Positions 25,830-38,739 of a stretch of 64,000 bases of DNA are shown one piece after another. The position numbers were made by a program, and so were the translations under genes. The stretch's first letter is position 1; each line of letters starts with the position of its first letter. The DNA is from Boswellia sacra (taxonomy: Eukaryota > Streptophyta > Magnoliopsida > Sapindales > Burseraceae). The DNA lies in NCBI GenBank assembly GCA_013180625.2, contig SNVD02014559.1, forward strand, positions 26,558 through 90,557. The letters run 5' to 3'. The notes under the pieces were generated by a model. It saw only the letters and a list, made by a program, of their open reading frames with translations. It had not been told where the DNA came from and did not search any database.

Positions 25830-27690
25830 TCAAAAGAATCGGTCAGAATCTTCCTTCTGCTTTTTTGATGCACGGTCATTAGAATCAGCTTTCATTTTTG
25901 CTTCACGACGCTCTCTTTTCACTCCTTTTGCCTTGTTAGGTAATGCCATATCACCAAGCTACAACATAGCAAAAATCATCTATGAGCAATGGCACAAAAG
26001 ATAGATAAAGATAAAACTAATCAAGCGATGTCACAAACGATAATAGAATAAGAATGCAACAATAAAAAGGACTAAAACCAAATCAAAAGCAGATAGCTAA
26101 TCTAAATCTTATTGATCTAAGTGATAAGGGATGAGGCTAAGTCCCCAGCAATAAAATCACACGTTAAACCTCATACTATTGCCGCTATCATTCCCAAGTT
26201 GATGTTATCATATCCGAAAGGAGCATTTATTTTCTTACCTTTTGATCAGGAATATATATCTTTCCAATCTTCCCTTGAATTGCATCTTGACTAACATTTT
26301 TCACCTGCAAATAACAGACAATATTCCCATAAGTGACGTGACACTTCATCATTATACAGTAAAAGGGAAAGGCTATTACTGAGAAACTATGGAGTCAACC
26401 TTCTTTTTAGGCTGATCTTTAGCTGTTTTCATAGCTTCTTTCCTTAGACTTTCATTAGGAAAACGATGACGACGAATAACCAAATCCATAGAGGGGCCTA
26501 TTTCAACCAGTTCCATTCTCGGGACAATAGTTCCAGACTTTTTTAGCCGAAGTGCACAGTGAGTAAAAAAAACTCTGTTGGAAGATATTGCTGTACATAC
26601 ATAAGCTCGATCTATCCCAGCAAGATTTAGGTTCTCAACAACCTGCATCAACCAGATCCACCTCCAGTTAATATTCCTTTTAATCCAAATAAAGAAGAGA
26701 GCATGATATCAAAGGAAGCAGAGATATACCTCCCCCCGGAAAAGATCAACCAAGACTTCCTTCAAATGCTTTAACTCTTCTACAATCTCAAATCCTTCCC
26801 CACTAAAACAAATGAAGGGTTTGGACCCGACCTGTGGTGCTAGTTTCTTATCGTAAGTGAATGAGTTTATGGGTTTAAAGTTTTCGACCCCAACCTCTAC
26901 AAGGTCATAGATATGCTGATCATATGTTCTCCCTATAATTAGATTGTCAGGCCGCTTCTTTGAGGTTGAACCATACTGAAAAACACCAAACAAATAATAG
27001 ATTTCAACCTATTCGAAAGTGAAGAGATATTAAATAAATTTGCAGAATGAAAACAATATTAGCAGACATTTCTCCAACATCTAATTTTCCTTTCATTGAC
27101 AGCTTGAATACTAGAATAATCTCATCCAAGTGCTACTACATGGTAAATAAGTAAAAAAGTGAAGGACAAATTACAACAGGAAGTAAAAAATTATAAGCAC
27201 TGGCCTTTTCTGAGATTCGAAAAATCAATAGAATGCAATACATGTTCTTCTACAAAGATTGAGCAACATAAAAAGAGAGATTAAATTACTTACAACAAAA
27301 ATGCTGCAATCAGTTTTGAGTGAAAAGAATTCCAAAGAAGTTTCACCACCACTTTCAAAGGGTCTAATGTTCTCATTCTTCCTTGTATATCTCACAGAAC
27401 TTCCTTTCTTGAGAAGATAAAGTTGTGTCAATACAGCATTCAACGTGTTACTCGTCTTTGTACCTTGAAGTATAAGAGTCTTCTTCCCAGTTTCAACCTT
27501 AAAACAGAAATCAAAAGCATATGCAACCATTCAGAAACAATCAAAAGAAAATAGTTCTCGCATTCTCTACAGAAACAAACACAACCCATTTGGAAAAAAA
27601 TGGAACTTTTGATCATCTTACAAGCTTGGGAGCACGTTTCTCAAGCTCACGCTTGACTCTTCCTTTCTTGGGAGTCTTTATTTTCAACAT
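25830..27690 (-). CDS. RPF2: Ribosome production factor 2, Brix domain (6 exons, 318 aa)
   Basis: Nucleolar assembly factor of the 60S subunit; with RRS1 it loads the 5S RNP (5S rRNA, uL5, uL18) onto pre-60S particles. Exons, all joining in phase 0: 27622-27690, 27294-27497, 26730-26975, 26400-26642, 26239-26304 and 25830-25958 (stop). The lengths sum to 318 codons with no internal stop. The Brix domain spans roughly residues 28-220 (GKKTLILQGTKTS, NENIRPFESGGETSLEFF, KKRPDNLIIGR, SKPFICFSGEGFE, LKHLKEVLVDLFRGE, GPSMDLVIRRHRFP). A Lys/Arg-rich tail (KGVKRERREAKMKA) fits nucleolar targeting. The intron after exon 4 uses a weak donor, AAG|GTTGAC; it was chosen because it keeps the conserved KKK-VKNVSQD junction. 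The Arabidopsis protein has a similar length. Confidence 0.95.
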
Positions 27691-27858
27691 GATTTTTCCT
27701 ACAAGAATTCAACAGAGATTGATTGAGTTTTACAATTCAAATAAGATATTAATATTAAGAAAGAAAGACATGGCAATAAACCGGTGGCTGGCGGCAACGA
27801 GAAGCAGAGCTTCGAGCTGCTGTTTCAGTTACAGTTGAAGGAAAGGAACGCTACCACG

Positions 27859-27867
27859 TTAGGGTTT
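27859..27867 (-). promoter_or_regulatory. Telo-box in the RPF2 promoter
   Basis: On the coding strand this is AAACCCTAA, a perfect telo-box about 170 bp upstream of the start codon. Telo-boxes are typical of plant ribosomal-protein and ribosome-biogenesis promoters. Confidence 0.7.
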
Positions 27868-27930
27868 TGCTGCTACCCAGTAACGGCAACCGGGTTTATG
27901 GCTTGGCTCCTTTGCTCCACAGAGTGATAT

Positions 27931-27951
27931 TGGGCCTGGCCCATCTGGGCT
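27931..27951 (-). promoter_or_regulatory. Site II (TGGGCC/T) cluster in the RPF2 promoter
   Basis: TGGGCC at 27931-27936, GGCCCA at 27938-27943 and TGGGCT at 27946-27951 form a cluster about 250 bp upstream of the start. Site II elements bind TCP factors and co-occur with telo-boxes in growth-linked ribosome-biogenesis promoters. Confidence 0.65.
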
Positions 27952-30900
27952 GCACTATTTGTAAACTGTGCAATCTTATTTCTGATAAGTGTTATAGAAA
28001 TCATAACGGTATAAACTACCGCAATCTTTTGCAAAGAGCAAAATATCGTAGAAATAAGCTTTTTTTTTTTATAAATTAAATTCTTATATTTTTTAAAATT
28101 TATCATTGACCATTTTTTTATTAATTATACTATTAAATGACATCATTTTTTATCTAATTTCGTTACGATCACCAAAATATTCTTAATAATATAATTAATT
28201 AAAAAATAAAATTATTTAAAGTTAATAAAATAATAAAATCTCTATCCTCTCTCCAATCTCCACCTCCACCTTTTCTCTTCTGCTCTCATCCCTCTTCATT
28301 TTTTTGCCTCCCTACAAAACCAATCACCACCTAACGCAAGAAAAACCCTATGGTAATCAAGCACTCCACTAAATTAGAAACCACCCACAAAACATCAAAC
28401 TCTAGCCATCACAAGACAACAACCTCACCACCATAATCTCACAACCACCATTCAAAGTCCTAAATCCGCCATTATAGGTTTTGAAAGCTTCTGTTTCGAG
28501 ACAGATAAATATGGGTTTAAGAATGATGAGATAAGAGGTGGGTGTTGGGTTAAGAACGGTTTTTCTTGATGAAATTAAGTGGGTTTGTTGTTGAATTGAT
28601 TGAATTGATTAAGGTGAAATGGTGGTTGTTCTTTTGGTGGTGGTAGTAGTGTGCATATGAGGGAGTGAGAGTAGAGGAGAAAGAGGCTAATGAGATTTAA
28701 GTTAAGGTTAGTTGTTGACTTAGCTAGGTCATCTGGAAGTCATCGTCGAATCTGCCTACAAGCTCGCTGTACAAGTTTGTGGTGACATTTCTTCGGTTTT
28801 TGAGTTGGGGCTTGCATATGGGTGTGTCGTGGTTCTCGCTGAAGTGAAGTTGATGCAATGTTTGGATTGTGGACTCTTGAACTGGGTTTGGTTTGCTTTG
28901 GATGATTTTTTGGGTTTTTAAAATTTAGTATGTTTGTTTCAGTAGGTTTTCTGGGTTTTCAAAATTTTCTGGGTTTGTTTCAGCGAGTTTTTAGTGAATT
29001 GATTTGGGTTTTTTTAAGTTATTTATTTTAATTTTTATATTGGGTAGATTTGAGTTCATTTTTGTGTTTGTTAAATGAGATATATAGGGGTTGACCATTA
29101 AGAGATTTTAGATTTGTTGAAATTTTCTAATTGTATGTCAAAAAAATTCAGAGAAGATAGAAAAAGTTAAATTACAGATTTTCTTTTAATTTTTATAGTA
29201 TTTTTATGATATTTTTATATACAGTTTATTAAATGATCATTATAACCCTCATAATTAACTTATTTACCTCCATTTAATGACACAAATAGAAGGGAGGTTT
29301 ATAATGAATTTATTAAAACATAGGGATCAATTCAGACAAAATTGTAAAAAGTCAATTTCTATTACATTATGCCAAAAGGCAGGGTAGTCTAAAATTATCC
29401 TAAATCATTAATCAAATAGAATGTAACTAAAGTATAAAGGGATGTAAATGAAAGAAAACCAAAATATGAAGAATGGTATTGCGGGAGAGAAAGTGTGCTT
29501 GTATCGCTTTCACATCAAAGCATTTAGGCAAATCCCTTCTCAACCCAAAGGCTTTGTTTATAGGGTTTGGCTACGATACATGAGATGTATCATTAATCCT
29601 ATGATTTAAGGGTAAAATAATATTATAATTAAGAGGAGGTTATATTTGGAATTAAAATAATTTACAATATAAAAAAGGAGGCAACTAGCTTTACCAGTTT
29701 TGGAAAACTATGTTCTTTTTTTTTTTTTAAATTTCAGTGAAAATATAATTAAAACCTACAAGCAAAATTAACAAACTAAATCCCTAAACCTTACATCGAT
29801 ATTTATTTTCACTTCTTTGTCCCAACATTCACAAAACTAGCTGTCATACTTGCACTCCTGATTTAGTCTTTCCAGGTCTCCATCGGAGATCTACTACTAA
29901 CATAGGTGGCTACTTCTCTTCCCCATGTGCAAGAAGTTCTGTGCATTCCATGTTTGATTCTTTACTAGTGATTCAATTGGGGTCAATCCTGCCACATCCA
30001 CTTCCTTCCATCCATTAGTGGGATCCCACTAAAAGTGGAAGAAGTTCTTTGTGCTAAATAACTTATTTGCATGGAATTGCTCCTAACACCAGTCCCTGCC
30101 CTTTCTTTTGCTTATATTGTGGGCATATTCCTTATCCAAGAGCCTTTATTCCATTTCTTACAACGATATGGCATTCGAGAACAAGCCCATCTCAGGTAGA
30201 TAAGGGGCAATCGGATTATGAGGGAAGCAGATTTCCCTGGCTAGTCTTGCCAATCTTTTAATAGTTGTTATCAGTCTTACCGTAGTTCTTGCTCTTGAAG
30301 GTAGAATTGATTCAATTAGGCATTCCCCTTTAGAATCTATTTATTCGTCGATTCCTCAAATGTGGTTATTCACTATTCAAATCTGTCTCTTGGCTCTAAT
30401 TTAAGGTTCGTTTTTGCTTTCTCTTTACCTTTTTGGTTGATTATTAACTACTTGAGTATAAACAATTAATACGTGGAATTTGATTTAATTTTGTCAATTA
30501 GCAACTGTCATTCATTGATAATCTATATTCATAATGAATGTGAAACGATTCCTCCATCCAAATCCAATTCTTCATAATTCATGTTTACTTGAGGATTGGT
30601 TGGTTTGGGTTCAAGTAAGATCGTCTTGATTTGTAAGATATATAGAAGGGTATTGTTGCTATTTTTTTTTTTTTTTTGGTTTCAGTGCAACCGTTCTTCA
30701 TCACAGTCGTGGACCACCACTACATTGGTACAACATTTGCAATCGTTAAAGTTTTAACACAAAAAATTGTTAATTTAAAGTAAATAAAATAAAAAAGTTT
30801 GTGTTTGTTTTTGTTTTCATGATGGCCAGTTACTACCATTGAGCTAGCTAGCCAGGGGATATTCTTTCATTTTTTAGTAACCCTAGAGTTTAACTCAATT

Positions 30901-32090
30901 TAGGCATGAATCATGACCATCCATTATCAGAGTCAAGTACAAATACCAGTACTTTTTCATATCTACCTTTTGGCATTATTAATTAAATTTTTAAATTCAA
31001 AAGTAAATATGACAGTTACGAATATTAGTCTTAATGATCCAATTTAATAGATGGATAAAATTTATATAAATTTGATGATTCTAAGTAGATTACTTTCAAT
31101 TTTTTAAAATCTAACTTAAAAATATTATTTGGATTTTGTCTTATTTTGTATTGCAACCTATTAAGATAGTAAAGGGAAAGGGAAGGGATTCAATGTGACT
31201 TTATGTTCGATTTTATAGGCTTTTGGTATGTTATGCAATTTCTTCTGAGATTGGATAATATGCTTTTGTGTCTTATTTGCAATGATTATTTTTGAAAATT
31301 TTTGCTCATTGGAGATTTTGGTGTTCAAAGATCCCGTTTCCTTTTTAGATGTCCTGTAAATCTGCATGATTTTTTTTATCCTATTATTTATTTGAAGTTA
31401 TAATTCTTTAACGTACGTATGCTAAAACATAATTATCTACATGATTTTATATAACTTCGTTGTATGAGTTATATTGATTTTTGGTGTTATATGCTGGGGA
31501 AAATTCTATATGTATTCACAATTTGATAGCTAATTTGCTTAATAATAATTTATTAGAAAGTTAGTTTAAAGACTAATTGATTATTTAGATATTTGTCAAT
31601 GTCGGCTTGGCTCACTTTATATATATATATATAGACAAATACATACATACATATTTATCTATACACACACATATACGCACATATTTATCTACATTATGAA
31701 TTATTAATTAGAAAAAGGTATAATAAGAGGGTGCCAAGAAGTTTTAAGATTTTTATCTTACAATTAGGTTAAATCTATTTTTTTATTCCTACCCCTTTAT
31801 TTTGCTTGACTAGAATCTTCAAAAATTATTGTCACTAATGTTGAATTGGCGTTATTCGCTTTACATATTACTTATTCATTGAATTTAGTTTTTGCTTTGC
31901 ATTTTTCTTTAGGGCAATTAACATGTTATAATTGATTATATATTTATTACGCTATAATTTTTTATCTTTTTGCATTTATTTATTTTTTTAATATATCTAA
32001 CAACTATCACGTGTAAAGGCTTTAAATGGTTGTTAATAAAAGGAACTAGCAAAAAGATAATGAGCACAAATGTGCTAATATGACCACAAA
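27952..32090. other. Intergenic region with possible decayed elements
   Basis: 28080-29390 has a C/T-rich middle (28240-28460, then a G-rich partner) between AT-rich flanks; it has the look of a Pack-MULE-like element but I could not match clear inverted ends. 30060-30400 is less AT-rich, with a short open frame (30067-30261) that I do not recognise; organelle-derived DNA is possible but unproven. 31617-31690 carries (TA)n and ACATACAT-type microsatellite sequence. No gene is supported. Confidence 0.35.
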
Positions 32091-34886
32091 GAAAACAAAG
32101 AAGCCTGTTGGTGCTGGTTAAAACATAGATTTCTAAATTATTGTATGCAATTAAATCTGAATATTATAATTGTTTGTTTTATCCTTTAAAAGTTAGAATT
32201 ACACTGTTAATTTTTTTTAAATCTACAATAAAAACCAAGTAGGTATTTTCAAGAATAATGACAATGCTATGAAGATTGAGCAAGATGTAAGTTTTATTAT
32301 TTATGTTTTATTTTTTTTTACTATATTATTATTATAAGATGATGTTTATATGCATTTGTAAATAAAATGTAATATATTACTTAGTTCTTAGTCATCGTTC
32401 GTATTCTTTTGGGTTAGGAAAAATATTGGTGATGATTGGAGAAAACTTTTACCATATAAAAAGTTCAAATATGCCCAAAACAACAATATTGATAGTGAAA
32501 ATATGATGTCTAATGATCTAGAAAATAAAAAAAAAAATTATAAAATCTCAACTCATTGTGCACCAATCGAATTATTGATGTTGTTTCTACCTTTTCCAAT
32601 TGTCAAAAGGATTTCATACATCAACTAGAACTTGTTAACCTCTTAAATATCAAATGTGGTAGATTGAAACGTGGGTTATGTCATTGGCTTATATCTCAGT
32701 TTGATCCAACATCATGTATCATAAATTCTACGATAGATAATTTGTTTTGAGTTCCACAACTTTTCAAATATTATTGGTATTGAAGATTGAAGCACACCAT
32801 TTGGGTTTGACGGGTTAGCTACTGATATTGCTGATTATGATCCAAATATTGCTCTAGTTGTAGACACATTTATATTAAAGATATTGGAGCACACTTACGT
32901 GATGTGACCATAGTTGATGACGATTTTAAGAGATATTTTATACTCGTTACTTTGTCCGATGTCATCAACATATGTCAGTCACCAATGCCTACAAATATTG
33001 GTCGATGTTAACAATGTGGTTATAAGAAATTGAGCAATTTGGTGCTTTAACTTTCTAGTTGTGGGTATCATGAGTTTCAAGGAAGGAAAAGTTGCCCATG
33101 TTGGTTGCTATGTTTTGTTTTTGGAGGTCTGTTAATAGCTTCTATTACTGTATTCCATCTTTAAAACTAAATTTTAAAATCATTACTAACTTCTTCAAAC
33201 AATTATGTAGACTTTTTACTACCAAAATTGTTGCATAAAACTCATTAAAACTTGACCGAACTCTATCTCCCTTTTTACTATGGACGGACTCTGAGATTTA
33301 GCAAGTTATGGTATGACTTGATCGACATGGTGGAATAGGCAGTTCTGAGGTAATTAATACATTCTATTGTTAATATCCATTTGTATGCTTTAGTTACTAA
33401 TTACACTTTATTTTTTTTTTTAACTTTTTTTAGGTTCCTATACAAGCTAAAAGAGCTAGCCCTTATAAATGTTATTGTGAGGGTAAACTTTCTGCCTTAG
33501 AGGAAAAATTTAATGCCAACACGAAGGACATCCAAAAGACAGTCAAAGAAAATACATATACCATAGAATTACTCGAGCACATCCAAGTTGATATTAGAAA
33601 CCAGAAAAGGCCTATGGATTTTACAAAACATGGCAAAGAAGAATTCCAAAATACAAAGAACTACCAAAAACATGATGAACCTGAAGTAGTCTTGGTCTCA
33701 TCGAAGGAAGAAAATGTCAATGTAGATGACAATGAAGAAAAAGAAAAACCTGAGTCAGATTCCTCCACATATAATAACTCCATTGATAGTATAGTTGGCC
33801 AAGCTATTGACTCCATGACAAAAAAAGATGAAATGGTTATGTCCTATTGATTATGACCCTAGCCCTATGATAACATGTCTTATAGGGAAACTTTAGCTTA
33901 AAGATGAGGTATTTATTTATTATTTTTAAAAATATTTTATATATTTCTAGTACCTCTCATAAAATAACATATCAATTTGATTTAATTTTAGGATGATGAC
34001 ATTAAAGGAATGAGAGATTTGAAGATGAATCTTAAACTGCTCAAAATCCAAGTCAAAGAAACCTAACAAAATCTACGACAAATATTCATGATCATAGTTT
34101 ACTTGGTACTAACATTTTTCCTCGAAAATGATGTTCTCAGTATAAGGTTGCACTATTTGTGACATTAAATCTAATTATTAAAGAAGATTTGACATTGGTT
34201 AAGTACTTATTTAACAAGACACTTAAGATAGGGTATGTATATATGTTTTCTTACATTGCTTACGCTAAAATATTATTATATTTATTATTTTCTTAGTGAA
34301 ATTTTAATTTCTTGAAACTTCAGACAATGAAAACCATTGTTAAACTAGGTGATGATTTTGAAACTCGTCAAGACATGATAAGCCTACAATCATATGAATT
34401 TGTTAGTAGTAGGGTAAGTACTGTTTAGTTTCCAACAATAATCATCTCATTTGATTATAATTGACTACTCATAATTTTTGTTTATCGGTTTTTATTTCAG
34501 TTAATTTGTATACTTCTTGAATTTTATACACATTTTGACCGAATGAAGAACTCAACATCGAAATTCATTTGGTTCTTACCCACTAGATACGCCGTAAGAA
34601 GTATTGTAATTCATGTTTTCATAAAATAGTTTAGATTTTTTTTTTTTACTACCATTGGAGTATTCCTTTACTTATTATAATTACTTTATATTATTCAACA
34701 AATGGTATTGTTTGAAAAAACTAATACAGAAGATCTTGAGTCATGCTTAATAATTTCGTGATCACTATATTTATTGTTGTGATAAGGTTAGATATAATTT
34801 ATTAATAATTGTTTGATCAACATTTCATTAATTTGTTAATTTCAAAAACTTTTTGTTTTTTGTTTTAATTTTTTCTTACCTTTTAC

Positions 34887-36975
34887 TAGGCTTGGCAATT
34901 TACCCCACCGGGTCCGGGGCCCAGTGTGCCCCGCAGTTTTGGGCGGGTTTGGGGCAAACTAATTTTGCCCCGGCCCGGGGCGGGTCCGAGTTCGGGGCAA
35001 AGCTCTTGGACCCGTTGACCCGCCTCGTCCCGCCCCGCAAGATATAAGAGTGTATTTGCAAAATTTTAAACTGTTGGGACTGTCAAAATTTTTTGAGTTA
35101 TATTTATTAAATTTTTCATATATATGAATTCTTAATAATTTTACAAACAATACAAATACTTTAACAAAATTTACATTTTAATTAATAATTAACATCTTTT
35201 AGTAATTTAGTCATGTTATAATGAAAAAAGACAATATTTATATTTTATGGTAATTAAATTTGTATAATATATACAATCTTGATATAGATTATTAAATATT
35301 AATTAAATTATTACAATATTAACAATATTATTTTCAAAATGTATACATTTAATATAATCAATATTTTATTTTCTAAATATATAACTAGAAATATGATAAA
35401 AATAATATTATAACCTTAAATATATGATTTATCTTAATTTAAATTAATTAATTAAATTATTAATGTTTCATAAATATATATAATGTTAATTAATTGGTAC
35501 ATGCCAATCATACTATTACTATTATTAGATTGAAATTAAATCAACATGCTATTAAAAAATTATTTAATTGTATTATCAACTATTTGAAAAATTGTCAATT
35601 AACTAATTTACAAGCAACGATACACTTTTAATATTATTTCTAATAGAGTATGTAACATTAGTATTAATAAAATCAAATGGTAATTAATGGTAATTAAATA
35701 TTTGTATTTTATAGTAACTAAATTTGTATAATATATACAATCTTGATATAGATTACTAAGTACTAATTAAATTATTGCAATATTAATAATATTATTTTCA
35801 AAATGTATACTTTTAATATAATCAATATATTATTTTCTATATATGTAAATAGAAATATGATAAAAATAATCTTATGACCTTAAATATATGATTTATCGTA
35901 ATTTAAATTAATTAATTAAATTATTAATATTTTATAAATATATATAATGTTAATTAATTGGTATATGTCAATCATATTATTACTATTATTATATTGAAAT
36001 TAAATCAACATGCTATTGAAAAATTATTTAATTGTATTATCAACTATTTGAAAAATTGTCAATTAACTAGTTTACAATCAATAATACACTTTTAACATTA
36101 TTTCTAATAGAGTATGTAACATTATTATTAATAAAATCAAATGGTAATTAATGATAATTAAATATTTATATTTTATAGTAATTAAATTTATATAATATAT
36201 ACAATATTACAATCTTGATATAGATTACTAAATACTAATTAAATTATTGCAATATTAACAAGATTATTTTCAAAATGTATACCTTTAATATAATCTATAT
36301 ATTATTTTCTAAATATGTAAATAGAAAAATGATAAAAATAATCTTATAACATTAAATATATAATTTATCGTAATTTAAATTAATTAATTAAATTATTAAT
36401 GTTTCATAAACATTTATGATGTTAACTAATTAGTATATGAATATGCCAATCATATTATTACTATTATCATATTGAAATTAAATCAACATGCTATTGAAAA
36501 ATTATTTAATTGTATTATCAACTATTTAAACATTTGTCAATTAATTAGTTTACAAGCAATAATACACTTTTAACATTATTTCTAATAGAGTATGTAACAT
36601 TATTACTAATAAAATCAAATGATAATACACAGCCATTTTGATTTTAGTTTGAAGATATATTGTTTTTATAGTTGTTAAAAAATGATCATAATTATAAATA
36701 ATATGATAAAAAATTGAGAATGAAGTAATTTGCAAATATGTAAATATTATAGGGGGACGAGATTGTAAAAATATAAATATTATAGGGGTGTAATTGTAAA
36801 AATATAAATGTTTAGGGGCGAGGCGGGTCTGAATTCACTCAAATTTTTTTTGCCCCGCCCCGCCCCGCCCCGCCCCGCATAGGGGCAATGGGTTGGGGCG
36901 GGGAAAAAAATAGTTGAGCGGGGCGAGGCTGGGTACCTGCCGCCCTCGACTCGCCCCACCCCATTGCCAACCCTA
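34887..36975. mobile_element. hAT-like non-autonomous element, 2.1 kb, inside the Ulp1-like pseudogene
   Basis: Left end TAGGCTTGGCAAT and right end (inverted) TAGGGTTGGCAAT are near-perfect terminal inverted repeats. The flanks CCTTTTAC (34879-34886) and CCTTATAG (36976-36983) agree at 6 of 8 bases, as expected for an old 8-bp hAT duplication. Both ends are GC-rich (34900-35040 and 36820-36975, repeated CCCCGCCCCG words). The interior is AT-rich and contains three tandem units of about 465-480 bp, seen from the recurring ATGCCAATCA-type word at 35501, about 35965 and about 36443. No protein is encoded. It shares its unit, inverted, with the element at 1-1106. Confidence 0.8.
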
Positions 36976-37338
36976 CCTTATAGTTTTGAAGCTTATATGC
37001 ACATATTTTGTGCCTATCCATGATCCATCACAACATTGGTTTATGGCTATAGTTCTTGTCAATCAAAAAGTTATAGGAAGAGTAGCTCTATTTGAGCCCC
37101 ATTATTGAACTCTTTAGCCCCACTTATTTTTTTTATATTTTTGTTGACAATTTTATCCTCGAATAAAATTATTAGAAATTATATTAAAGTGCATATATTT
37201 ATGCATATTATAAACCCTAAATTTTCCTAATCATTTTAATCCCTAATTTGTTTTATACACTTCAAAATCATGAATATGAAAATTTTGTTTAAAATATATT
37301 TATTGTTTCTTGGTAACTATCTGTTATTCTTGATATCA

Positions 37339-37364
37339 TATATATATATATATATATATATATA
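37339..37364. repeat. (TA)n microsatellite
   Basis: An uninterrupted AT dinucleotide run in an intron-like part of the Ulp1-like pseudogene. Confidence 0.85.
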
Positions 37365-38739
37365 GGTATTTTGACAAGAATAAAAGGATGAATAAATAAG
37401 AGTTAATTAGATTTTTTATTAGTTTATCTTTTATTTCAAGATTTGTGGACAACCTTTTAGTCAACTGGGGAAGGAAAGAAGCACATCAACTGAAAACTGA
37501 AGGCTAGTCCATTAACGAGAAACCTAGAGCAAGACCATACAAATTACTGACTACCAAAATATTTCCTTAAAACCATGTAAGTTGCTTGCCATTGCTTTCC
37601 TCATTATTTTCTCCTACAAGTCATCGGAAATCAGCACAAGAAATATGAGAAGAAGATAGAGGAAAAACATAAAAGCAACTGCCCAGTGAAACTAATTTTT
37701 TTTTCAAAGAATAATGCTACCATGAAAAATATCCGAGTAAGATTCTCATGGATTTAAAGAATTAATTGTGAAATCAAACAATGTTAACAAGGTTAAATTG
37801 AGAATAAGGATTGATTATTATTGGACCTAATATTTTTTAAAATCTAAATACAAATATTAGTAGTGAAAAGTTAAATTTTTTATAAAGGATAACTTGGGAA
37901 TTAAATGGGGTTTATTTAGAAAATAATATTAAATTAGAATTTTAGTTGGGTTGAACTTAGATATTGGGCTTGAAGAGCTAGTAAATAGAGGTTGAATAGA
38001 ACTACTATTGTAGAAATATGTGATTTTTGATATAAAGAAAAGAACACCTCTTGTCTAGAGCAAACCAAATCATTAGTAATAAATCCTTCCTTGATTGTAT
38101 TTTTATATTGTTGTTTGTTTCTTTTAAACTGTATATCTCTGTAACTACTATTTCTTGTCATTTGATTTTAGTTACATTCTTTTGATATTGTGTTGAATAA
38201 TAAAATTTCAATTGTTTTTGGAGAGAAATTTAAATTTTATGACCTCAAATTGGCCCCAAGCAAAGTAGCCCCAAAACAACCAAATGGTTGTGGTTGTGGG
38301 TTATTCATCATCAAATTTATGGAGACAACATGTGCTTAAACAACAGTAGATATGAGGTACTTTTTATTTTTATTTTCATTATCACTATTTTTATAATCTA
38401 CATCTGTGAGATTAGATGTATAATGACTATTTTTTTTACAACCATTATAATAATTTCAAATCACCAATTTTCTCTGATCCACTTTTTGATATTGTTATTT
38501 ACGTATGAGAAATATAGTACCACTTTGATGCAGAGCGTTTGCAGTTGGCATTACAATTGTTTATTTATGATGCAAACCAAGAGAAGGAACTTATAGTTCC
38601 CCGTGTACATGCTTACAATGATAGAATGACCATGTTGGCAAAGCAATCCTTATTGGCAAAACAACAAAACAATAAGCCAAGGAAAAATTCTATCAGAAAA
38701 TATAGAAAGCAATTGAAGAAGAAATTATGATACTAAAGT

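Larger units (their letters stand above)
32090..38730 (+). pseudogene. Decayed transposon-type Ulp1/C48 peptidase gene, split by an insertion
   Basis: Fragments lie in order on the + strand with intron-like gaps. Near 32090 there is an ATG followed by a Lys-rich start (TTKKTKKP). At 32550-32745 is the conserved upstream domain of this plant family (NIKCGRLKRGLCHWLISQFDPT). At 32900-32960 comes DDFKRYFILVTL. At 33614-33850 there is an acidic linker, and at 34325-34600 the start of the peptidase (MISLQSYEFV, KFIWFLPTRY). After the 34887-36975 insertion come the His motif FVPIHDPSQHWFMAIV (near 37003-37050) and the Cys motif NGCGCGLFIIKFMETTC (near 38283-38330, where relatives have NGCDCG). A family-typical C-terminus (LQLALQLFIYDANQE) ends at 38730. 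Stops such as TGA at 32748 and the insertion show it is dead. These genes are usually carried by MULEs; whether this one was is inferred. Confidence 0.7.

Noticed and set aside
30060..30400. Possible organelle-derived insert
   Set aside because: Composition differs from the flanks, but I could not match it to a specific plastid or mitochondrial gene; a search would be decisive.
38288..38596. 102-codon plus-strand frame
   Set aside because: It overlaps the Cys motif of the Ulp1-like pseudogene in a different frame and is otherwise AT-rich hydrophobic translation.
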